Assembly (NCBI GenBank): GCA_964017045.1
Contig: OZ024806.1
Location: forward strand, 7,212,488 to 7,276,487
Direction: 5' to 3'
Length of the DNA stretch: 64,000 nucleotides
From: Omphiscola glabra
Lineage: Eukaryota > Mollusca > Gastropoda > Lymnaeidae
Shown here: positions 23,301 through 29,444 of the stretch, piece by piece
How the letters are laid out: the number at the start of each line of letters is the position of its first letter
Position numbering within the stretch: the first letter of the stretch is position 1
Translations under genes and position numbers: made by a program
The notes under the pieces: generated by a model
The model's database searches: none
The model's input: only the letters and a program-made list of their open reading frames with translations
What the model was told of the DNA's origin: nothing

Positions 23301-26300
23301 CTGCACAAGTCTATGTCTTATAATCATTGTGAATTTATTGTTGACTGTTTGATTTTTGCTGTTGCTTGCATTTCTGTTACTCTTTCCTTCATGGCATATC
23401 TTAAGCTGGTCAAACGTGGCATTTGACGCTGACCAATCAGCTGATTAATATATTTATTTTTCAAGTTTTGACATTTTAATTTCTTAATAATACGTGTTAC
23501 ATGCAATTTTAAGTTTTTGGTGTAGAAATCAAATTAAAAAATTTTAGTATCTTCTCCAGGCCTGTTTACCCTCAAACTCTTAAAATCATTTAATATCATC
23601 ACAGAGTCATTCAATACATTATCTTAATAGTAAAAAAATAAACATACAGTAAATATAATGTATACACCTCAAAAATCGTACATTGTACACCAAAATCGTA
23701 AGAGTAAACAGGTCTGCTTCTCCCTTTAAATTTAAAAAAAAAAAATATTTTGTATTTAGACACACACACTTTTCACTCAGTCACAACTAATTTGGTACAC
23801 ATTATGTTTTATATTTTTTCCTAAATTATGTATCTCATACGTTTCATTTTGGTGACTTGCTTTGACCGAATTTTTTTTTTTAAAAGTCCATTCTTTAAAT
23901 TGAATAAAACTTTTTGACTTGCACAGAAATATCAAAATAATGTAAATTGCACGAGGGGCGATTAAATAGAATATTAAAAATAAATAATTCAACAGCCAAG
24001 GTATTCGTAAATTTATTAATTATTCATGTCCTAGGGGTTGTCCTGACTTCGTTTACGAAAAAAAAAATGAATTTGAAAAACATGATTATGATAGTTATTT
24101 CAAGTAATTATGAATGACTGTTTATATAAAATATAAATCAGATTATGACGTGACTCTAAAGCTTTATTAAATGTGCATTAGGTTGCACTCTTTGTTTATT
24201 AAATGTGCATAATGTTGCATTCTTTGTTTATTAAATGTGCATTAGTTTGCACTCTTTGTTTATTAAATGTGCATTACGTTTCACTCGTTGTTTATTAAAT
24301 GTGCATTAGGTTGCACTCTTTTGTTTATAATGTGCATTAGGTTGCACTTTTAAAAAAATAAATGTGCATTAGGTTGCACTCTTTGTTTATTAAATGTGCA
24401 TTAGGTTGCACTCTTTGTTTATTAAATGTGCATTAGGTTGCACTCTTTGTTTATTAAATGTGCATTAGGTTGCACTCTTTGTTTATTAAATGTGCATTAG
24501 GTTGTGCTCTTTGTTTATCTACTCTAATCATTTATTTTTTTGTCTTTATTCACAAGGCGCCAGGACCTTCTAGTAGTAGTAGTCCTGATGAGAAAATGGA
24601 GGCGGTGGTGGGCGTAGAAGACTTCCTCAACTCTGGGCGGACAGGACGACGCAACGCAGTTCCAGATATATCAGATGCTAAGATAGGTTCCATATCTACG
24701 GCCGGTGTTGATTTTTCGTTTGATAAACTTTCAGTTACAGGTATAACTTCTTCTCTTCTTTCACATAGTTAATGTGGGGGAAATATCATAGGGTGCAGCT
24801 ACGGTCATCAATATATAGGGTGCAGCTACGGTCATCAATATATAGGTGCAGCTACGGTCATCAATATATAAGGTGCAGTTATGGTCATCAATATATAAGG
24901 TGCAGTTATGGTCATCAATATATAAGGTGCAGTTATGGTCATCAATATATAAGGTGCAGTTATGGTCATCAATATATAAGGTGCAGTTATGGTCATCAAT
25001 ATATAAGGTGCAGCTACGGTCATCAATATATAAGGTGCAGTTATGGTCATCAATATATAAGGTGCAGTTATGGTCATCAATATATAAGGTGCAGTTATGG
25101 TCATCAATATATAAGGTGCAGTTATGGTCATCAATATATAGGGTCAGCTACGGTCATCAATATATAGGGTGCAGCTACGGTCATCAATATATAGGGTGCA
25201 GCTACGGTCATCAATATATAAGGTGCAGCTATGGTCATCAATATATAAGGTGCAGTTATGGTCATCAATATATAAGGTGCAGCTACGGTCATCAATATAT
25301 AAGGTGCAGTTATGGTCATCAATATATAGGGTGCAGCTACGGTCATCAATATATAGGGTCAGCTACGGTCATCAATATATAGGGTGCAGCTACGGTCATC
25401 AATATATAGGGTGCAGCTACGGTCATCAATATATAGGGTCAGCTACGGTCATCAATATATAGGTGCAGCTACGGTCATCAATATATATGTGCAGCTACGG
25501 TCATCAATATATAAGGTGCAGTTATGGTCATCAAAATATAAGGTGCAGCTACGGTCATCAATATATAAGGTGCAGTTATGGTCATCAATATATAAGGTGC
25601 AGCTACGGTCATCAATATATAAAAAAAACAGCTAACATTTAGCACAGTTTTATAATACTCATTGTGAGAGAGTTATGACTCTTTGAGTAGTCCTGGAGCA
25701 AATGGTCTCTGCTTTTATAGGACAGAAGTTTCAACAATCTTATTCTTCTCTGTGGTAACCCAAAAATTACGGAAAATAAATCTAGCGGGTGCTGGGCTTA
25801 TCAGGGAAAGACAAATTATCACTTCAGTTCTGTAAAGATTATTACTTGAGTACCGGGTACAGTGCAAAAGACCACTGCAGTGCAGTAAAAATTATTACTT
25901 CAGTACAGTATAAAAAGATCATTGTGTTACAGTAAAAAAAGATCACTGCAGTACAGTACACAAGATCACTGCACTACAGTACACAAGATCACTGCACTAC
26001 AGTACACAAGATCACTGCACTACAGTACACAAGATCACCGCAGTACAGTATAAAAGATCACTGCTGTACCGTACAAACAATCACTTTAGTACAGTAAAAA
26101 TGATTTCTGCAGTACAGTACACAAGATCACTGCTGTACCGTACAAACAATCACTTTAGTACAGTAAAAATGATTTCTGCAGTACAGTACACAAGATCACT
26201 GCTGTACAGGAGAAACTATCACTGCACTACAGTAAAAGGGATTACCTCCGTACCGATGCAGTACAAATGATCACTTCAAGACAGTAGACATTAAACATGA

Positions 26301-29300
26301 AATTTAAAACTTATGCCTGTAATTGCAGTTTTTGTTTTCCGTTTCTGAGATTTTTGTTTGAAGGCTTACTTGTCATCAGCTTACTTGTCATCAGCTTACT
26401 TGTCATCAGCTTACTTGTCATCAGCTTACTTGTCATCAGCTTACTTGTCATCAGCTTACTTGTCATCAGCTTACTTGTCATCAGCTTACTTGTCATCAGC
26501 TTACTTGTCATCAGCTTACTTGTCATCAGCTTACTTGTCATCAGCTTACTTGTCATCAGCTTACTTGTCATTTCATCATTTAAAATTGATTTATTTGAAT
26601 GTTTTGAGTTGAAATACAAATAATTTATTTTTAACTTGCAAAATTAGTTTTAACTGTTACAGAGGAAAATATTTTATGTAAATAAAATTAATATAGCCCC
26701 CCCCCCCCCTTTTTTACCATTTTAAAACATATTGTAATCAACATTTTTCAAATGATTCCTGCCCTTGCTTCCGCATCCGGAAATTTGATAGAAAGAAATT
26801 TCATCGACGGAAAATTGATCGACGGAAATTTGATAGAACGGAAATTTGGTCGAATCTTTTTTTTAGTTTACACGTTAAAATATGTGTGTTAAATTTCTTT
26901 TTGAATGCATTATTTTGTTTTACTGTATAGTACAGTGCGTTCAAAAAGAAATTTGACGAAAATTTTAACGTGTGAACTGAAAAAAAGATTCAACCAAATT
27001 TCCGGTAACCTCTTGCTTCAGGTCCATATGTCCTTAGACAACGTGCCGTAAAATGTAATCTTAAATGAAACAAATCAAAAGAAACAAATTTCCAGCTTTC
27101 TAATTCTCACTTGTGAAAGACATTTTCTTTTTTAAAAACTCTAATTGGCTTCATTGCAACCATTAGTGCTCCAGTCTGTACAGCCGGCACAGCCCTATAG
27201 TCCACAGGTGTGACAAAGTCTATTCAGCAGCTCTCATTTAGTGCACCGTAATGGTTTGCTTTTACCCTTACTCAAATGTTGTCAGCCGTGATTGCGACGT
27301 TCATGCGCACTTTTTGTAGGATCAATGTTTTGGCACCTGTGGTCTTTCACGTCCCGCAATAGGTTGGCTCACCGACAAGGTTTGAGTTTGATATGAGGGT
27401 AACCACTGGTAATTCTGTATTATACCGATACCAGTACATGGGCAGGTCTAAGTCATGTGAAGTAGTGTACGTAATTGATACATTGAATTGAAAGTGGGTC
27501 ATTGAATTAATCAGTTCCGAATCTATAGCAGCGTATAAATTCATTCAGCATTAATACTTGTAGTACACCTTTGAATGGTGCAGTGACTTTCAGAATGGTG
27601 ATGTTCTAGAACAGGTGAACACATGGATCTTACTGTTGAAATTTTGGAACCATTTTTTTTTTCCTTTAAAAATTTAAAGGGTTAGTAATCTATGTGCCTG
27701 TTAAATAATTGACTTACATTTTCATAATCAAGATACATGAAGTAAGATACACGAAGTTAGTTCCTTAGATACAATTTCTTGAGGGTTTTATTAATTTTAA
27801 AAAAAAAATGGAAAAAAGTAACAGGAACTGGGTTGGCATGTGAAGCAAACAGCAGAGAGTGGGTTAAGGGTGACTAGCCGCATGTTGGTTAGGGTTGGGG
27901 TGACTAGCCACATGTTGGTTAGGGTTAGGGGTGACTAGCCGCATGTGGGTTAGGGCTAGGGGTGACTAGCCGCATGTCAGTTAGGGTTAGGGGTAACTAG
28001 CCACATGTCGGTTAGGCTTAAGGGTGACTAGCCGCATGTGGGTACACATAATTTTGTGATCTCTGATTTGCACTATAACTCTGATAGAGCCACAGTCAGG
28101 CCAACAGGTACTTTATGCCACTGATCTCAGTGCCCCTGAAGAATCCTGACTATGGGAGTGCATATTGACACTTTGTTAGCCATAAACCTAACTGTTCCTT
28201 AACATTACCCTGTTAGCAGCCAACTGACTGACAGTAAATCTAAGCATTCCTTCACATTACCCTGTTAGCAGCCATCTGACTGACAGTAAATCTAAGCATT
28301 CCTTCACATTACCCTGTTAGCAGCCATCTGACTGACAGTAAATCTAAGCATTCCTTCACATTACCCTGTTAGCAGCCAACTGACTGACAGTGCCCTCTCT
28401 CCTCATCAAATCACCACAACTTCCTTGTGGGATTTTTTCCAGATATCCTCCTAGTCAATCAGCTAGCTAATTTTTAGTTCACAGATAAACTATACTGATC
28501 AGCTCAACATTTTTTTTAGAAGGACATTAGCCAATTTGGCAAGATTAATGATATTTTTTGCAAAAACTGTAAATATTTTCTTTTCTTTTTAACAATACTT
28601 TAAACAAAATTACGCAAGGCTAACAGAAGAGTGAATGCCCACTTTGATAATAACAACCGGTGGGATACATTCCAGAACCGAATTACAATAAATATTTCTC
28701 ATGCTGTATAGAAACAATGGGAGCCAATGAGCACACGTTCTTTAGGAAAGTATTTTATTGAACTGTTGCTGACATGAATGTGATTTGTCTTTACTGTTGG
28801 TTTTTTTTGAAGCACAATTTTTTGGTAAGGTACACACACGCACACCCACACCCACCCATGCACCCACACCACACACATGGGCACGCACCCACACACACAC
28901 TTTCTTTTAAAGTTAATATAAATTGACACAAAAGATTTTTACAATTAGAAAAGTTTTCTCTTGCTCCCACTCCCTTTTATAGACCAGTAAAAAAAAACAC
29001 ATCTAGTAGCAGCCATTTTTGAACCTCTCTGCCTTTTTTTCAAAAAGCTGTTAAAATTTTGTTCCTCTTGCAACCTTACTCAGAATAAATGTTACAATCT
29101 ATCATGCTAACAATGCCTCGATGGGGTTGGACTAAATAAATGTTACAATCTATCATGCTAACAATGCTTCGATGGGGTTGGACTAAATAAATGTTACAAT
29201 CTATCATGCTAACAATGCCTCGATGGGGTTGGACTAAATAAATGTTACAATCTATCATGCTAACAATGCCTCGATGGGGTTGGACTAAATAAATGTTACA

Positions 29301-29444
29301 ATCTATCGATATGCTCGCCTTGACTTGATGATTAATTTTTTCGACATGTCTTCTTGTGTTTAAGATGCTGATGGGTCGAGCAAGACCACAACGCCTTCGC
29401 CCGAGCACAAAGACCCCAAGGAGAATAAACCAAAAGGCTCATAG
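5394..29444 (+). CDS. cAMP-dependent protein kinase inhibitor (PKI), three-exon model
   Basis: This is the gene-level entry; coding pieces are 5394-5396, 24557-24740 and 29365-29444. PKI proteins bind the free catalytic subunit of protein kinase A as a pseudosubstrate and, in vertebrates, help export it from the nucleus. The join gives 88 residues. Residues 24-39 (FLNSGRTGRRNAVPDI) match the PKI inhibitory segment: two arginines precede an Ala at residue 35 where a substrate would have Ser or Thr, and an aromatic residue sits upstream. Residues 44-54 hold spaced hydrophobics (I44, I47, V52, F54) where vertebrate PKI has its leucine-rich export signal, so that signal looks weakened. The acidic-basic hydrophilic tail ends KPKGS. 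The single intron after the inhibitory and export-signal block matches my recollection of vertebrate PKI gene structure. An internal Met at residue 15 (24596) would give 74 residues, close to the vertebrate length of about 76, and is the alternative start. Confidence 0.8.
5515..5612. repeat. 47-bp direct repeat, 2 copies
   Basis: Two copies share TACACCATAAA, CAGTCTCTGG and AGTCGTACCA. The second starts 47 bp after the first and the pair abuts the next array. Confidence 0.85.
5647..6642. repeat. 21-22 bp minisatellite, about 47 copies
   Basis: The unit contains CACTTCTTGATGATTTGGGG. Extra T residues (TTTT for TTT) make some units 22 bp, mostly in the left third, while the right part is a regular 21 bp. 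This gives long open frames on both strands (for example LDDLGTL periods) with no domain content. Confidence 0.95.
7373..7411 (+). repeat. Dispersed repeat fragment (shared with 45071-45118)
   Basis: The core TTGTCTTATATAGCG then GGTACCCCAGCCTAGGAC recurs in inverted orientation at 45071-45118 inside EXOSC6. Both copies border an ATT-rich run. It is part of an interspersed repeat family that I cannot name. Confidence 0.6.
7500..7840. repeat. Degenerate 40-60 bp tandem repeat, about 7-8 copies
   Basis: Units share GATGCAGCCTAGGGT followed by GGGGTGTCGATCC and ATAGCCGGAGGT, with much divergence and length variation. It appears to be an old array. Confidence 0.75.
8188..8368. repeat. 28-bp minisatellite, about 6 copies
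   Basis: The unit contains ACTGGGGAACATTGCCTGTG then GTCACATG. Two variant units carry ACTGGTCAACATTGCCTCTG, alternating with the main form in a two-unit higher-order pattern. Confidence 0.9.
8692..9000. repeat. 62-bp tandem repeat, about 5 copies
   Basis: Units share GGAGGTCGAGGGCCGTATCT, CCGAGTTCATCAAAGG and GCTGCCCCTCTCATGGAAG. The unit is not a multiple of 3, so every forward frame shows similar peptide blocks; these are not a gene. Confidence 0.9.
9100..9272. repeat. About 43-45 bp tandem repeat, 4 copies
   Basis: Units share TTCTTCCATTGTGGATTGTG and ATCATCGGAGTCAGTTTAAA. One copy lacks a G in GTGGATT. Confidence 0.9.
9614..9821. mobile_element. hAT miniature element with perfect 8-bp duplication
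   Basis: The element is 9622-9813 (192 bp), with ends CAGAGGCGTAGC and GCTACGCCTCTG that are exact inverted complements over 12 bases. It is flanked by the direct repeat CCAACCGC at 9614-9621 and 9814-9821. An 8-bp duplication is the hallmark of the hAT superfamily. There is no coding capacity, so it is a non-autonomous copy. Mirrored GGGCGCC motifs lie inside both ends. Ends like these recur at 3925-4112 and 35540. Confidence 0.88.
9857..9961. repeat. 36-bp tandem repeat, 3 copies
   Basis: Each unit contains CACTCGCTCATTGCGAGACT and TTTGTTCTTCATCC. The unit includes the short palindrome TCGCTCATTGCGA. Copies are essentially identical. Confidence 0.9.
10409..12597. repeat. 26-bp minisatellite, about 84 copies
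   Basis: The unit is CAGAGGTATCGGCCACACT plus a variable 7-base end (CCATGTT, CCCTGTT, CCCTATT, TCTGTT forms). All three forward frames stay open for over 2 kb because 26 is not divisible by 3 and the unit has no stop in any frame; the 745-, 684- and 669-codon frames are therefore the same repeat read three ways. The array has domains: a left third with CCCTATT markers spaced 182 or 208 bp apart (7 or 8 units), a middle dominated by TCCATGTT with CGACC/CGGCC switching, and a homogeneous right end with TCTCTGTT. No signal peptide or recognisable domain flanks it. Confidence 0.97.
13195..13925. repeat. 26-bp minisatellite, about 28 copies
   Basis: The unit is AGATGCTTGCCACAAAACT plus TAACTTA, TACACTTA or TGCACTTA. 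The three variants are interspersed in the left half and the TAACTTA form is homogenised at about 13640-13830. One copy has a 5-bp insertion near 13275. Confidence 0.96.
13926..14504. other. Unique AT-rich spacer in PKI intron 1
   Basis: No gene is seen. A short duplication (ACTTCCAATAAAACAAATGC at about 14279 and 14339) and poly-A runs are present. Confidence 0.5.
14505..14974. repeat. 47-bp minisatellite, about 10 copies
   Basis: Units share TTAGCACATCGTCTGACAGC and TGTATAATACCGTGTTGTTG. Point variants (CATG/CTTG, AATACCG/GATACTG) are interspersed. Confidence 0.95.
15200..15420. repeat. 42-bp tandem repeat, about 5 copies
   Basis: Units contain CTGACAAGACCATATTGACA and TATAAGTATAAGCTGTATGA. 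The unit is 14 codons long, so open frames appear on both strands; no gene is supported. Confidence 0.93.
15553..15578. repeat. Poly-C tract of 26
   Basis: This is the longest C homopolymer in the window. Similar C or G tracts occur at about 7190, 35590, 43140, 53088 and 57357, a general property of this sequence. Confidence 0.95.
16020..16720. repeat. 22-bp minisatellite with three sub-domains
   Basis: The left part (to about 16200) has TCACTATCAGCACCTATAGC units. The middle (about 16205-16530) has about 15 nearly identical TTTCACTGTCGCCACCTAGA units. The right part (about 16625-16715) has GACACTATCGCCACC units. All share the frame CACT-TC-CACCTA at a 22-bp period, so one ancestral repeat diverged and the middle was re-amplified. 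Confidence 0.95.
16721..17112. other. Spacer without a recognised gene
   Basis: Unique sequence between two arrays. Short open frames on both strands lack recognisable features. Confidence 0.5.
17113..18010. repeat. 24/26-bp minisatellite, about 34 copies
   Basis: The main unit is TGTCTAGTGAGATGTGTGTG plus TGGACC (26 bp). A 24-bp variant carries GTGATATATGTGG. The two lengths alternate in blocks, giving a higher-order pattern (long, short, long, long). An internal GT microsatellite probably drives the length variation. Confidence 0.95.
18011..18489. other. Spacer without a recognised gene
   Basis: The left part is TG-rich and the right part is unique sequence. Nothing codes convincingly. 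Confidence 0.5.
18490..18612. repeat. 46-bp repeat, about 2.6 copies
   Basis: Copies share GATGTACGGCACATCATTTC and AAGCACACATGTTTTTGTCT. Confidence 0.88.
19100..19430. repeat. 38-bp minisatellite, about 8 copies
   Basis: Units contain AAGATGGCATGGTGGCCATT and GCTGAAAGGAACTT. The TTTGCTAAG, TTAGCAAAG and TTAGCTAAG forms are interspersed. Confidence 0.94.
19600..20190. repeat. 82-bp tandem repeat, about 7 copies
   Basis: Units contain TATGTTCAATCATTCACGTC, ATCAATGGCTTTTGTGTCTG and ATGAAACTGGGCAACTGTAG. The period of 82 bp was measured between the copies at 19685 and 19767. Copies are nearly identical, implying recent expansion. Confidence 0.95.
20565..20755. repeat. Imperfect direct repeat, about 2.5 copies
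   Basis: Copies share GCTGTACGGTTGAAAG, TGTGTGGGTGCTACGTGTGG and TCTCGTGTGGCCCCGGAGTG. An open frame of 165 codons runs across it but has no recognisable domain and is judged spurious. Confidence 0.8.
21062..21386. repeat. 22-bp minisatellite, about 14-15 copies
   Basis: The unit is AGTTCAGTAAAACTAGTGTG plus AC or AA. The GTGACAG and GTGAAAG variants are interspersed and the last four copies are uniform. Confidence 0.95.
21387..24164. other. AT-rich unique part of PKI intron 1
   Basis: No exon or transposon was recognised on either strand. Open frames at 22599-22829, 22993-23259, 23175-23426 and 23777-23992 lack known motifs. C and G homopolymers and a TG microsatellite (about 22345) are present. 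Confidence 0.5.
24165..24512. repeat. 32-bp minisatellite, about 11 copies, ending 45 nt before PKI exon 2
   Basis: Units contain TTTATTAAATGTGCATTAGG and TTGCACTCTTTG. The array ends just before the branch-point and pyrimidine tract of the pseudosubstrate exon. Confidence 0.93.
24557..24740 (+). CDS. PKI exon 2, pseudosubstrate exon
   Basis: The exon is bounded by a pyrimidine-rich tract with CACAAG and by the donor GTATAA. It opens in phase 0 with APGPSSSSSPDEK, then M15, then the inhibitory block (FLNSGRTGRRNAVPDI), and closes in phase 1 after LSVT. The block is nearly identical to vertebrate PKI, with Ala in the phospho-acceptor position. The exon is enclosed by minisatellites starting about 45 nt away on both sides. 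The in-frame open reading upstream of 24557 is intronic repeat and is not part of the protein. Confidence 0.88.
24786..25622. repeat. 26-bp minisatellite, about 32 copies, starting 45 nt after PKI exon 2
   Basis: The unit is GGTGCAGCTACGGTCATCAA plus TATATA, with a GTTATGG variant. Several units lack one or two bases (GGGTCAGC), shifting the phase. The two variants form blocks. Long frames on both strands (for example MTITAPYIL periods) are by-products. Confidence 0.96.
25840..26250. repeat. Degenerate 21-26 bp repeat built on CACTGCAGTACAGTA
   Basis: About 17 units with words such as AAGATCACTGCACTACAGTA repeat with uneven spacing. Some form longer two-unit repeats (about 26060 and 26132). 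The unit core GTACAGTAC is partly self-complementary. Confidence 0.85.
26363..26572. repeat. 15-bp minisatellite, 14 identical copies
   Basis: The unit is CTTACTTGTCATCAG. Copies appear perfect. Since 15 is five codons, frames on both strands stay open (LLVIS, KLMTS periods); these are artefacts. Confidence 0.97.
26777..27005. mobile_element. Palindromic miniature element, copy 1
   Basis: The left arm holds stacked GGAAATTTGAT and GAAATTTCATCGACGG words, then GGAAATTTGGTCGAATC, a T-run, and ACACGTTAAAAT. The right arm repeats this as the reverse complement (AAAATTTTAACGTGT, then GATTCAACCAAATTTCCGG) but stops before the outermost words. A full-length relative lies at 52603-52849. There is no coding capacity, and no clear target duplication was found. 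Confidence 0.75.
27855..28045. repeat. About 30-32 bp repeat with telomere-like GGTTAGGG words
   Basis: About six units contain GGTGACTAGCCGCATGT followed by GGTTAGGGTTAGG. The TTAGGG word is embedded in a longer unit, so this is an internal minisatellite rather than telomere. Confidence 0.88.
28165..28395. repeat. 52-bp tandem repeat, about 4 copies
   Basis: Units share CCCTGTTAGCAGCCATCTGA and CTGACAGTAAATCTAAGCAT. The period was measured between 28211 and 28263. Confidence 0.92.
29080..29308. repeat. 51-bp tandem repeat, about 4.4 copies, just before the last PKI exon
   Basis: Units contain AATAAATGTTACAATCTATC and AACAATGCCTCGATGGGGTT. The array ends about 56 nt before the exon. Each unit carries AATAAA on the + strand, so cryptic polyadenylation signals are repeated inside the intron. 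Confidence 0.92.
29365..29444 (+). CDS. PKI exon 3, C-terminal exon with stop
   Basis: The acceptor is TTCTTGTGTTTAAG. The first two bases (AT) complete the Asp codon begun by G at the end of exon 2. The exon then encodes ADGSSKTTTPSPEHK and DPKENKPKGS and stops with TAG at 29442-29444. The hydrophilic charged tail agrees with PKI proteins, whose C-terminus is poorly conserved. The phase match across the 4.6-kb intron is the main support. Confidence 0.85.

Larger units (their letters stand above)
5397..24556 (+). other. Proposed PKI intron 1, minisatellite-rich
   Basis: The interval of about 19.2 kb starts with GTAAGT and ends with a pyrimidine-rich tract and CACAAG. By hand tally about 9 kb of it is tandem repeat, in roughly 18 arrays listed separately. 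No exon of another gene was recognised on either strand. The remaining unique pieces (for example 6643-7372, 12598-13194, 15421-16019, 21387-24164) are AT-rich or low complexity, with homopolymers such as 26 C at 15553-15578. Confidence 0.55.

Noticed and set aside
26297..26623. Hydrophobic LLVIS-repeat protein resembling a membrane segment
   Set aside because: It is the 15-bp perfect repeat read in frame; the other frames and the minus strand are equally open.
27855..28045. Interstitial telomere because of TTAGGG words
   Set aside because: TTAGGG occurs once or twice per 30-bp unit, not as a pure hexamer run.
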